Shown here: positions 1-7,429 of the stretch, piece by piece
Layout of the letters: the number at the start of each line of letters is the position of its first letter
How positions within the stretch are numbered: the stretch's first letter is position 1
Source: Lachnospiraceae bacterium KGMB03038
GTDB taxonomy: Bacteria > Bacillota > Clostridia > Lachnospirales > Lachnospiraceae
Direction: 5' to 3'
Length of the DNA stretch: 64,000 bases
Assembly: GCA_007361935.1 (NCBI GenBank)
Contig: CP041667.1
Location: 2,632,501-2,696,500 of the forward strand
The notes under the pieces: generated by a model
What the model saw: the letters and a program-made list of their open reading frames with translations, nothing else
Told to the model about the DNA's origin: nothing
Databases searched by the model: none
Made by a program: the position numbers and the translations under genes

Positions 1-84
1 CATATGAAGTGCTTCTATGTAAAGCGGCCCTCTGATATCCGAATGAATACAGTTCATTTTCTTTGCGGTTGCGATTGCTTTCAT
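1..84 (-). CDS. Aminotransferase class I/II, N-terminal fragment (runs off the left edge)
   Basis: The first 28 codons of a minus-strand gene are visible. ATG at 84 follows a good ribosome site (GGTGGAGAT). The residues include DIRGP followed by an EA-rich stretch, which resembles the start of AlaT-type PLP-dependent aminotransferases, where an EIRGP or DIRGP motif precedes a helix at this position. These enzymes move amino groups between alanine or aspartate and 2-oxo acids in the cytoplasm. The PLP lysine lies outside the window, so the family call rests on this short motif only. Confidence 0.45.
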   Translation of the reverse strand, partial: MKAIATAKKMNCIHSDIRGPLYIEALHM

Positions 85-217
85 CCTATCTCCACCTTTC
101 TGGAATCTTTTTCCTTTGTCTACATCATAGACCGGCGGATAGATATAATCAAATACTAATATCAATATACAAGTTATAGTCTTTTATCTATAGTTCTTGT
201 GTCACCGCTATCAAAAA

Positions 218-244
218 GGTTAATTGAAATCCTTACTGCAACAT
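218..244 (+). repeat. Left terminal inverted repeat of the IS30-type element
   Basis: Pairs with 1900-1926 in inverted orientation. The first 12 bases are identical (GGTTAATTGAAA), there are five mismatches in the middle, and the last seven bases (GCAACAT) are identical. Confidence 0.7.
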
Positions 245-435
245 TGAAGTTGTAACTGCACATTGAAAACTTTATGAAGTTGTAACTGCATAATATCATG
301 AGTAACTGCAACAGTTTTAAGCTGTTTTTCTGGCTTTGGATTGCCTTTTTCCGATTTTCCTTGTAAAATTTCTTAAAGGAAGGCATGACAAAACACAGAC
401 TGCATTTTTTACTTTTCGCAGAAGTTGTAAATGCA
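245..435 (+). repeat. Subterminal iterons of the IS element
   Basis: The 16-mer TGAAGTTGTAACTGCA occurs at 245-260 and again at 275-290, exactly 30 bp apart. Weaker versions are at 299-310 and 420-435. A near copy, TGAAGTTACAACTGCA, lies at 1841-1856 inside the right end. Because the motif is nearly palindromic it reads similarly on both strands. Such clustered copies are plausible transposase binding sites; this is an inference. Confidence 0.55.
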
Positions 436-487
436 CCCTGTTTGTGTTTCCTTTTTTATCGTGTCCTGTCTTCTCTTAAATTCCGGT

Positions 488-1777
488 TTACTTCTTAAAT
501 AAAGCCGGTGTAAGGGTTATGGAATCGGATGGGATCTTTTCAAGGCCCAGGAGGTTCGCAGTCTCCTGGCCGTAGATCTTGATAAAAAGATCTATAGGAG
601 CCTGTCCGTTCCACTTTTTTCGGGGATAGGAATTGATGTGGTTCATCATTTCCCTGATTCCTTCTTCCGTATATTCATCCTTTGCATGATTTTTAGGTAT
701 GATATAACGGATCAATTCATGGTTCCGTTCACAGTTGCTCTTCTGATTTGTATTCATCGGGTTACAATAGAATACGCGGCACTGGATCTCTCCGGTCTCC
801 ATATCTGCTTCGATTTTTTCGGGATCGCTGAATTCGCTTCCCCGATCGGTAATAATAACCTGAAAAAGCATCCGGAATTTCTCATCTCCAAGTGCTTTCC
901 GCAGCCGGCAGAATATTTCTGTTACTGATCCCGCTGTGTTGCGCTCTCTCAGGAACATGAGCTGTACGTCACAGTTGGTAAACAAGATTGTCAGCAGTGT
1001 CTGGCCGCCTTTGTGTATGACCACACTGTCCATCTGGCTGACTATGGCATCTGGATTCTGGCGCATATATTCCTCGTATTCCTCATAACTGCGTCCGATA
1101 TGGCATTTCCGGTCTACCCGGAGAACCGGACCGCTCTTTTTCCGTTCCGGTCTGCGCAGTTTCCTTCTCAGGTCTATATTTCTGGCATCCAAAAGGCCTG
1201 CATCAATATAGGAATAGATCGTCCGTTCCGATACGGGCAGTTCATCTCTGTGACGTTCACAGATAACCGGGAGTGACTGCCCCTTTTTTAACAGCGGTGT
1301 AATCGTATCATTGATCCGGTTTAACTCCTGCTCTGTAAGAGAGATTCCTTTACGGGATTCAGAGAGCATCTGTTCATACTGCTGCTGAGCATGCTTGGCG
1401 TCATAGAGCATCCTGCGCAGACGGTAGCGAAGCCGGTGGTCACAGGCATTACAGACAAACGGCGACTTTTCGTAATCTGTACAGAACTCTTCCTGATAAT
1501 CAGGGCATCCTTCCTGACATCGTCCACATGCTGTCTGGCACTGTTTCTTCCCACGAAAGCATCCCTGACGGCAGTTTGGGATTCTGGTACAGGTACAATG
1601 GTGGATACAGTTATTGCCCCCTGACGTTTTGACCAGCCTGCGGTGTGCTTTGATCTCTCTGCCGACAGTAGACCGATCCTTTCCAATGTTTTTGGCGATC
1701 TGTGCGACCTTCAATCCCTGCTGCAGACCTGACTGGATGGCGAGCCTGTCATCATATGTAAGGTGTTTATTACTCAT
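488..1777 (-). CDS. IS30-family transposase
   Basis: A DDE transposase of 429 aa. The N-terminus has a helix-turn-helix of the IS30 type (LTYDDRLAIQSGL, then DRSTVGREI). An unusual cysteine-rich stretch of about 70 residues follows, with more than a dozen Cys in CxxxC and CxxC spacing, probably zinc-binding. The catalytic core shows Asp in QMDSV, Asp in TDRGSEF and Glu in NCERNHE, followed by the IS30 C-terminal NSYPRKKWNG region. The ATG at 1777 was chosen because GGAGGTAACC lies directly upstream; an open frame extends 31 codons further but lacks a site. All three acidic residues and the full length are present, so it may be active. Confidence 0.9.
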   Translation of the reverse strand: MSNKHLTYDDRLAIQSGLQQGLKVAQIAKNIGKDRSTVGREIKAHRRLVKTSGGNNCIHHCTCTRIPNCRQGCFRGKKQCQTACGRCQEGCPDYQEEFCTDYEKSPFVCNACDHRLRYRLRRMLYDAKHAQQQYEQMLSESRKGISLTEQELNRINDTITPLLKKGQSLPVICERHRDELPVSERTIYSYIDAGLLDARNIDLRRKLRRPERKKSGPVLRVDRKCHIGRSYEEYEEYMRQNPDAIVSQMDSVVIHKGGQTLLTILFTNCDVQLMFLRERNTAGSVTEIFCRLRKALGDEKFRMLFQVIITDRGSEFSDPEKIEADMETGEIQCRVFYCNPMNTNQKSNCERNHELIRYIIPKNHAKDEYTEEGIREMMNHINSYPRKKWNGQAPIDLFIKIYGQETANLLGLEKIPSDSITLTPALFKK

Positions 1778-1899
1778 GGTTACCTCCAATCCGAAGACAG
1801 GACAAGGATAGTATACTGGAAAAAAGGCAAAAAGAAACCATGAAGTTACAACTGCAACTCCATGGCCCATATGCCTTGTAATTCTAACCGCAACAACCT

Positions 1900-1926
1900 A
1901 TGTTGCAATTAATTTTTCAATTAACC
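1900..1926 (-). repeat. Right terminal inverted repeat of the IS30-type element
   Basis: Reverse complement of the left end at 218-244 with 22 of 27 identities. It ends one base before the A/T run that serves as the T-tract of the nrdD terminator. Confidence 0.7.
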
Positions 1927-1964
1927 AAAACGACGGTCTTGGATTTCATCCAAAACCGCCGTCT
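1927..1964 (-). terminator. Terminator of nrdD
   Basis: On the minus strand an A/GACGGCGGTTTTGGAT arm, a GAA loop and an ATCCAAGACCGTCG arm are followed by TTTT. It lies about 30 bp past the nrdD stop. The T-tract continues straight into the IS right end. Confidence 0.8.
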
Positions 1965-1996
1965 ATTATACAAATTTCTCTTTCGGCTCTCAGCGC

Positions 1997-4366
1997 CTAC
2001 TCTTCTTCCGTATATTTCTTAATATTCGAAGCATTGGCCATCTTGCTGACCTTACCGTCTTCGATCACTACCAGAGTGGGCGCCTGAAGTACCCCGTACT
2101 TTTTAACCAACTCTTTATTTTCCTGGGCATCTACCACTTCGTAATCCATATGCGCTTCTTCCAGCGCCTTTTTAGCGATCACACAGTTTGGACAAGTCTT
2201 GGTGGTAAATAAAAGCTTCTTTGACCCTTCTTCCGCTTCCTGCCTCAGAGCCTCCGCAGCATGTTCCTCTGCCTTCTCGCTTGGATGAAACTGAGATTTG
2301 CTCAGATCATATACCTTTCTGTCTTTGAATTCCTGCGCTTTTCCATCATTCCAATTCTGCACCGGACGGTAATAGCCCGTAATTCTGCTGTAAACTTCCG
2401 TCTTTTCTCCACATTCCGGACATACATACTCTTCGCCTTTGATGTATCCATGATTCTTACAGATAGAATAGGTAGGAGACATGGTGTAATAGGGCAGTTT
2501 ATAGTTTTCCGCGATCTTTCTTACAAGAGATGCCGCCGCCTTCCAGTTTGGCAGTTTCTCTCCCAGGAACGCATGGAATACCGTTCCGGAAGTATAGAGT
2601 GTCTGCAGATCATCCTGAATATCCAGCGCCGCGAAGATATCTTCCGTATAGCCCACCGGCAGATGGGAACTATTGGTATAATATGGAGTTCCATCGCCTT
2701 CCGCCGCTGTAATGATATCCGGGAACTGCTCTTTGTCATGTTTCGCGAAACGATAAGTCGTAGACTCTGCCGGAGTCGCCTCTAAGTTATAGAGATCTCC
2801 GTATTCCTCCTGATAAGAGGACAGACGCTCCCGCATATGGTTCAGCACCTTCTTGGAAAATTCCTGCGTTTCCGCATGAGTCATATCTTTGCCGATCCAT
2901 TTGGCATTCAGGCCTGCCTCATTCATACCGATCAAACCGATGGTGGAGAAATGGTTCTCAAAGGTCCCCAGATACCGCTTCGTATAGGGATAAAGGCCTT
3001 CGTCCATTAACTTAGTGATGACCGTTCTCTTTACATGGAGAGACCTCGCTGAAATGTCCATCAGACGATCCAGACGGCGGAAGAAATCCTCTTCATTTTC
3101 CGCCTGGTAAGCAATACGCGGCATGTTGATCGTGACAACGCCTACAGACCCTGTACTTTCACCGCTTCCAAAGAAACCGCCGGATTTCTTCCGCAGTTCC
3201 CGAAGGTCCAAACGAAGACGGCAGCACATGCTGCGGACGTCGCTTGGCTCCATATCGCTGTTGATATAGTTTGAGAAATAGGGCGTCCCGTATTTCGCCG
3301 TCATCTCAAAGAGCAGACGGTTGTTCTCCGTATCTGACCAGTCAAAATCACTGGTGATAGAATAGGTAGGAATCGGGTACTGGAACCCGCGGCCATGGGC
3401 ATCTCCCTCGATCATGATCTCGATAAACGCCTTATTGACCATATCCATCTCTTTCTTACAGTCCCCGTAGGTAAAGTCCATCTCTTTTCCGCCTACGATC
3501 GCCGGCAGGTTCGCCAGATCGTTGGGAACCGTCCAGTCCAGCGTGATGTTAGAAAACGGCGCCTGGGTTCCCCAGCGGGACGGCGTGTTCACTCCGTAAA
3601 TAAAAGATTCGATGCATTTTTTAACTTCCTGATAAGTCAGGTTATCAGCCTTTACAAAAGGCGCCAGATAGGTATCAAAGGAAGAAAACGCCTGGGCTCC
3701 GGCCCACTCGTTCTGCATGATCCCCAGGAAGTTGACCATCTGGTTGCAGAGCACGCTCAAATGCTTTGCCGGAGAAGAAGAAATCTTTCCTGGAATTCCT
3801 CCCAGCCCTTCCTGGATCAGCTGTTTCAAGGACCACCCCGCACAGTATCCGGTCAGCATAGACAGATCATGGATATGGATATCCGCGTTCCGATGCGCCT
3901 GCCCGATCTCCTCGTCATAAATCTCTGACAGCCAGTAGTTGGCCGTGATCGCGCCGGAATTGCTTAAGATCAATCCGCCTACAGAATAGGTAACGGTTGA
4001 ATTTTCTTTTACCCGCCAGTCTGTTACTTTCACGTAGCTGTCCACAATTTCTTTGTAGTCCAGCATGGTAGATTTCAGATTACGGATCTTCTCTCTTTGT
4101 TTCCGATACAAAATATATCCTTTTGCCACGTCGGAATATCCGGCTTTGATCAGGACCGCCTCCACACTGTCCTGGATATCTTCCACCTGCACCAGTGAAT
4201 TCTTGATCTTAGGCTCGAAATCCGCGGTAACTTTTAATGCCAGCAGATCGATGATATCCTGATTATACTCCTTTTCCTGAGCTTTAAACGCTTTCTCAAT
4301 GGCCACACAGATCTTCGACAGATTGAAATCAACGACCTGGCCGTCCCGTTTTGTTACCTGATACAT
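1997..4366 (-). CDS. nrdD: Anaerobic (class III) ribonucleoside-triphosphate reductase with fused C-terminal redoxin domain
   Basis: This 789-aa enzyme reduces ribonucleoside triphosphates to deoxyribonucleotides without oxygen, using a glycyl radical installed by NrdG. Residues 1-90 form an ATP-cone (YQVTKRDGQVVDF start) for allosteric control. The barrel domain fills the middle. A zinc site near residue 640 (CKNHG, then CPECG) precedes the radical loop RITGYY, whose Gly is residue 664. NrdD proteins often end 30-50 residues later; here about 75 residues of a thioredoxin/glutaredoxin-like domain follow, with CPNC at 725-728 and a cis-Pro motif QAPTLVV. That suggests a redoxin-reduced, formate-independent subtype, which is inference. 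The start at 4366 follows an AAGGGGA site. Confidence 0.95.
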   Translation of the reverse strand: MYQVTKRDGQVVDFNLSKICVAIEKAFKAQEKEYNQDIIDLLALKVTADFEPKIKNSLVQVEDIQDSVEAVLIKAGYSDVAKGYILYRKQREKIRNLKSTMLDYKEIVDSYVKVTDWRVKENSTVTYSVGGLILSNSGAITANYWLSEIYDEEIGQAHRNADIHIHDLSMLTGYCAGWSLKQLIQEGLGGIPGKISSSPAKHLSVLCNQMVNFLGIMQNEWAGAQAFSSFDTYLAPFVKADNLTYQEVKKCIESFIYGVNTPSRWGTQAPFSNITLDWTVPNDLANLPAIVGGKEMDFTYGDCKKEMDMVNKAFIEIMIEGDAHGRGFQYPIPTYSITSDFDWSDTENNRLLFEMTAKYGTPYFSNYINSDMEPSDVRSMCCRLRLDLRELRKKSGGFFGSGESTGSVGVVTINMPRIAYQAENEEDFFRRLDRLMDISARSLHVKRTVITKLMDEGLYPYTKRYLGTFENHFSTIGLIGMNEAGLNAKWIGKDMTHAETQEFSKKVLNHMRERLSSYQEEYGDLYNLEATPAESTTYRFAKHDKEQFPDIITAAEGDGTPYYTNSSHLPVGYTEDIFAALDIQDDLQTLYTSGTVFHAFLGEKLPNWKAAASLVRKIAENYKLPYYTMSPTYSICKNHGYIKGEEYVCPECGEKTEVYSRITGYYRPVQNWNDGKAQEFKDRKVYDLSKSQFHPSEKAEEHAAEALRQEAEEGSKKLLFTTKTCPNCVIAKKALEEAHMDYEVVDAQENKELVKKYGVLQAPTLVVIEDGKVSKMANASNIKKYTEEE

Positions 4367-4440
4367 ATGCTTGCTCCCCTTCCTGGATTATCCTTTTGTT
4401 CATTTTGTAAAATATTTTTGTCCGATTCGTCTGTTCTTCT

Positions 4441-4470
4441 ATCATACCACCTGTTGTGTTTTATCGTCAA
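4441..4470 (-). promoter_or_regulatory. nrdD promoter
   Basis: Minus strand: TTGACG (-35, 4465-4470), an 18-bp spacer and TATGAT (-10, 4441-4446). It lies about 75 bp before the nrdD start, so nrdD can be transcribed apart from nrdG. Confidence 0.7.
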
Positions 4471-4476
4471 CAAAAA

Positions 4477-4523
4477 TAACAATATATTGTGCACAAAATT
4501 CATTTTCGCACAATATATTGTTA
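4477..4523. promoter_or_regulatory. Tandem NrdR boxes
   Basis: Two 16-bp sites with the core CAATATATTG lie at 4477-4492 and 4508-4523, their centres 31 bp apart (three helical turns). The second is the exact reverse complement of the first. Core, pairing and spacing match known NrdR boxes, which mediate repression of ribonucleotide reductase genes by the ATP/dATP-sensing repressor NrdR. They sit just upstream of the nrdD -35 element. Confidence 0.8.
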
Positions 4524-4566
4524 TTGTATAGTTTTACCAGAAGGCCCGTATTTCCGCCCTTTTCTG

Positions 4567-5262
4567 CTATTCTACGCCGCGCAGCTGAGCGTTTGGCACA
4601 TATTGCCTTACTATTTCCAGCGCCTGGTTCATGATGTCCTTGTTATAACCTCTAAGCCCCTGCTGGAGCAGATCGCCGGAATCCACAAACTGCTGGAGGT
4701 AATAATTCTTGGCGCCCCGGATCCATTTCCCAATGGATTCAAAATCCGACCGCTGGTGGAACTCCCGTACCACCGTAGTCCGGAACTCATAGGGGATCAC
4801 ATCACTCAGAAGATACTGGACGCTCCTGTGGATATTGCGCAAGTCGTACCCCTCGATACCAATAGTCCGCCCATAATTTTCCTGAGAATTCTTGATGTCC
4901 ATAGCCACGTAATCTACCAGTCCCGCCTCTACGATCCGCTGCAGTCTGTCGGGAAAACTTCCATTGGTATCCAGCTTGACCGCATATCCCAAACGTTTGA
5001 TCTCGCCCAAAAAATCCTCGATCCCGTGCTGGATCAGCGGTTCACCCCCCGTCACACATACCCCATCCAAAATCCCCTGCCGTTTCCGCAGAAAAGCAAA
5101 AAATTCATCTTTCGGAATTTCTCGGTTCTTATATGTATCAATTACCAGCGAAGCATTGTGACAAAATGGACAGCGGAAATTGCACCCTGCTGTGAAAACA
5201 GTACACGCCACCTTCTCCGGATAATCCAAAAGCGTCAGCTTCTGCAGTCCCTGAATCACCAT
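4567..5262 (-). CDS. nrdG: Anaerobic ribonucleotide reductase activating protein (radical SAM)
   Basis: A 231-aa radical SAM activase. It cleaves S-adenosylmethionine with a [4Fe-4S] cluster to generate the glycyl radical on NrdD. The cluster motif CNFRCPFC (CxxxCxxC) is near residue 27, and the SAM-binding GGEP motif (VTGGEPL) is near residue 92. The gene lies directly upstream of nrdD on the same strand, with the NrdR-controlled promoter between them. The length is that of the longer NrdG type found in Firmicutes. Confidence 0.92.
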   Translation of the reverse strand: MVIQGLQKLTLLDYPEKVACTVFTAGCNFRCPFCHNASLVIDTYKNREIPKDEFFAFLRKRQGILDGVCVTGGEPLIQHGIEDFLGEIKRLGYAVKLDTNGSFPDRLQRIVEAGLVDYVAMDIKNSQENYGRTIGIEGYDLRNIHRSVQYLLSDVIPYEFRTTVVREFHQRSDFESIGKWIRGAKNYYLQQFVDSGDLLQQGLRGYNKDIMNQALEIVRQYVPNAQLRGVE

Positions 5263-5297
5263 GTTTATGCCTCCTCTCTCGTTGGCTGTCCCTTTTG

Positions 5298-5567
5298 CTA
5301 TCTTGTCTCAAAACTTCTTTCTGTTCCCAACGGAATTTCCTCGGTATCAATCCAGTCAATGGCAATAAACTGGTTCCGGTTCAGCCCTTCCATCAGCTTA
5401 TAGATCAAGGTTTCTCTGCCCTGGACCTCCATGCGTACCGTTCCATCCCACTGGTTTTCCACCCATCCGGTCAGGCCAAGCGATCTTGCCAGATGTTTTG
5501 CTGTATATCGGAACCCCACACCTTGGACTCTTCCGTAAAATGTCATTCTCTTTCTTACTTCTGCCAT
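5298..5567 (-). CDS. acyP: Acylphosphatase
   Basis: A small cytoplasmic enzyme of 89 aa that hydrolyses acyl phosphates such as carbamoyl or acetyl phosphate. The signature GRVQGVGFRYTAKHLA contains the catalytic Arg in GFR; the second motif LTGWVENQWDGTV contains the catalytic Asn. The start at 5567 was preferred to an upstream frame extension because the family begins just before the first strand and a purine-rich site (AAGGAAGGG) precedes it. It lies 35 bp before nrdG and 28 bp after the DUF1848 gene, so the three are probably co-transcribed. Confidence 0.9.
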   Translation of the reverse strand: MAEVRKRMTFYGRVQGVGFRYTAKHLARSLGLTGWVENQWDGTVRMEVQGRETLIYKLMEGLNRNQFIAIDWIDTEEIPLGTERSFETR

Positions 5568-5595
5568 CTGTACGCCCTTCCTTGTCCTGAAGTCA

Positions 5596-6540
5596 TCATA
5601 TGTCTTTGCGCATTTGGGGTAAATCAAATAAAGAAATCTGATCATCTCTCGCGGATGCCGCTTTTCTGTCTATAATCTCCTCATCTCCCCGGAAATGTCC
5701 GATCAAAAATGGGGATTCGGGGTCATGATTGTTATATTTTTTTCGCGCGCCTTCCCTTCCGCTCACCGCATAACAGTAGCGGCAGCCGTTGACGCAGGTA
5801 TCATACATGCCAATATCAAAGCTCTCCGCGCACCGGCACCCTTTTCGCTGGCCCTTGTCCCGTTTCAGATCAAGCTTGTATCCGGCCAGCTGCCGCAGCT
5901 GTTCCTGATCAATACACGCCCCATGATAAATACCATATCTGCTCAGATCCAACTGTTCCGCGCAGGTATAGAGAGGGATTCCATATTTCTTGGAAATTTG
6001 GGAAAGACCTTCCGCCAGTTTCCATATCTCCTCTATCTCCAGTTCTCTGCAGTCGCTTCCCCTGTATTCGTCCACAAAACTAATGGTACACCGTCCTGTT
6101 GCGTTCCCAAGCCATTGACACATCATTTCAAATTGTTCCAGATGATAAGAAATCGTATACTTCTCTGTCAGCAGAATCGGGTCAAACCTCCAGTTGATCC
6201 TTTCTTTTCCCAGCCTCTGGCTCAATAGCAGGAACGTAGCCATCGCCTCTTCTGTCCTTGGCACTTCGGGCTCCAAGTCCTCCCCATAATCTGTGATCGT
6301 ATACTGAAAACAGTACCGATAACCCATGGCATCCAATTCCCGCAGATACGGCAACAACGGCTCCGGATTCTTTGTCCAAAACACAATTCCATCCACCCAC
6401 TCCGGCGAAAGCCGGATACGGCTTACCTTTCTGCGGTTGTAAGGATTTGGGACCAGCACCTCGCCCGCTCTCAGCCGGTTCATAAACCACTGAGGATACA
6501 AAGCAGGGATGTCAGTCCTTCTGCTGGCACTGATGATCAT
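5596..6540 (-). CDS. DUF1848 family protein (probable Fe-S protein)
   Basis: This 314-aa protein starts with MIISASRRTDIPALY and has the IVFWTKNPEPLLPYL segment typical of DUF1848. Near the C-terminus, a cysteine cluster (GCRCAES, then DTCVNGCRYCYA) has a CxxxCxxC arrangement like that of radical-SAM proteins, which fits binding of an iron-sulfur cluster. The molecular role of the family is not established. The start at 6540 follows GGAGAGAT. It is in line with acyP and nrdG. Confidence 0.8.
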   Translation of the reverse strand: MIISASRRTDIPALYPQWFMNRLRAGEVLVPNPYNRRKVSRIRLSPEWVDGIVFWTKNPEPLLPYLRELDAMGYRYCFQYTITDYGEDLEPEVPRTEEAMATFLLLSQRLGKERINWRFDPILLTEKYTISYHLEQFEMMCQWLGNATGRCTISFVDEYRGSDCRELEIEEIWKLAEGLSQISKKYGIPLYTCAEQLDLSRYGIYHGACIDQEQLRQLAGYKLDLKRDKGQRKGCRCAESFDIGMYDTCVNGCRYCYAVSGREGARKKYNNHDPESPFLIGHFRGDEEIIDRKAASARDDQISLFDLPQMRKDI

Positions 6541-6557
6541 ATCTCTCTCCTTTTTTT

Positions 6558-6616
6558 AATTGGGGCCGGGGGATTTTTAAAATTCCCCCGTCCCCAATTA
6601 AAAATACCCTGTCCCT
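6558..6616. repeat. GC-rich palindromic repeat, copy 1
   Basis: An AATTGGGGCCGGGGG arm, ATTTTTAAAAT centre and CCCCCGTCCCCAATT arm (6558-6599) are followed by the outer arm TACCCTGTCCCT (6605-6616), which reaches the stop codon of the HD-domain gene. This is the most diverged core of the six copies. It lies between two minus-strand genes. Confidence 0.8.
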
Positions 6617-7151
6617 AATCGAAATTTTTCCTGATCAGGTGACAATACTCTTCATAGGCTGGAATCCCTGTGAATTTATCGATCAGGGCATCCCTTACGC
6701 CTTTATAATACCATCCGATCGTATGTTTATCCTTCATCCGAAATCGATTCCACAATTCTTCTCCCATGACCGGATAATCCCGGTCTATATCCCGCATATT
6801 GGAAAGCTTATCCGCAAGTCCGATCATCTGTACTTCTCTGGGAGCCGTGCGGATGTGCTCGATGGTTGCCCGCTTCCGTTCCATCCATGTCAGAGACTTG
6901 TCCTCACTTTCTCTGGCAACCATATAGGCTACACGCTCTGAAAATTCCTGAGCTAAGATTCTCTGCGTAACACCTTCACAATCCTCAATGGTATCATGAA
7001 GCACTGCCGCGCTGATCACCTCCTCATCTTTCGTCATGCTGGCTACAATATCTCCAACCTCGATGGGGTGAACAATATACGGCCGTTTGGTCCCTTTTCG
7101 GAACTGCCCTTCGTGTGCCCTCGTCGCAAACTCGATTGCCTTATCGATCAT
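6615..7151 (-). CDS. HD-domain phosphohydrolase, (p)ppGpp hydrolase-like
   Basis: A stand-alone HD domain of 178 aa resembling the hydrolase half of RelA/SpoT. Visible motifs are ATRAHEGQFRKGTKRPYI with the first metal His, the HD pair in AAVLHDTIEDC, and ADKLSNMRD with the distal Asp. Small proteins of this class hydrolyse (p)ppGpp or other nucleotides with Mn2+; the actual substrate here is unknown. The ATG at 7151 was preferred to 7157 because AAGGA then sits at normal spacing. No synthetase domain is present. Confidence 0.82.
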   Translation of the reverse strand: MIDKAIEFATRAHEGQFRKGTKRPYIVHPIEVGDIVASMTKDEEVISAAVLHDTIEDCEGVTQRILAQEFSERVAYMVARESEDKSLTWMERKRATIEHIRTAPREVQMIGLADKLSNMRDIDRDYPVMGEELWNRFRMKDKHTIGWYYKGVRDALIDKFTGIPAYEEYCHLIRKNFD

Positions 7152-7274
7152 ATTCATCTTCCTTTTACGTAACCTCCCGGAGTGTTACTCATGTGATGGT
7201 CCGCCTGTTTCACAATTATTCTTAAAATTACCATCATTATCATTTATACATATATAAATCATAACATCTCATAC

Positions 7275-7303
7275 TTTAAATAGCAACGATTGTAAGATAT
7301 AAT
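7275..7303 (+). promoter_or_regulatory. Putative promoter of the SDR gene
   Basis: TTTAAA, a 17-bp spacer and TATAAT (7298-7303) give an untranslated leader of about 120 nt. The leader holds a small hairpin (GCGCCTT 7386-7392 pairing with AAGGCGC 7403-7409) shortly before the ribosome site. The -35 is weak. Confidence 0.4.
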
Positions 7304-7429
7304 GTTTGTATCGATTTAGCCCTGCACAGATCAGGAGCATAGCGTCTTCTCGCTTGCTGGGCGCCATTTGTCCGACCATTTATGAGCGCCTTCCCATGAG
7401 CAAAGGCGCAGACAAAAGGAGATTCTATC

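Larger units (their letters stand above)
218..1926 (-). mobile_element. IS30-family insertion sequence, about 1.7 kb
   Basis: A transposase gene is bounded by imperfect 27-bp inverted repeats at 218-244 and 1900-1926 that match at 22 positions (outer sequence GGTTAATTGAAA, inner sequence TGCAACAT). Both flanks carry AAAA (214-217 and 1927-1930), a possible 4-bp target duplication. The element is long for the IS30 family, with about 270 bp of non-coding sequence between the transposase stop and the left end and about 120 bp at the right end. Both non-coding ends hold copies of a GTTGTAACTGCA-like motif. The right end touches the T-tract of the nrdD terminator. Confidence 0.75.

Noticed and set aside
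245..435. CRISPR-like array
   Set aside because: Only two exact repeats, 16 bp long with 14-bp spacing, inside an IS end; no cas genes.
1778..1870. 31-codon upstream extension of the transposase frame
   Set aside because: Hydrophobic and unrelated to IS30 N-termini; the internal ATG at 1777 has a GGAGGTAACC site.
3395..3928. 177-codon plus-strand frame inside nrdD
   Set aside because: Antisense shadow of a conserved gene; no ribosome site or family motif.
4489..5403. 304-codon plus-strand frame across nrdG and acyP
   Set aside because: Opposite-strand shadow of nrdG; sequence has no recognisable domain and starts within the NrdR boxes.
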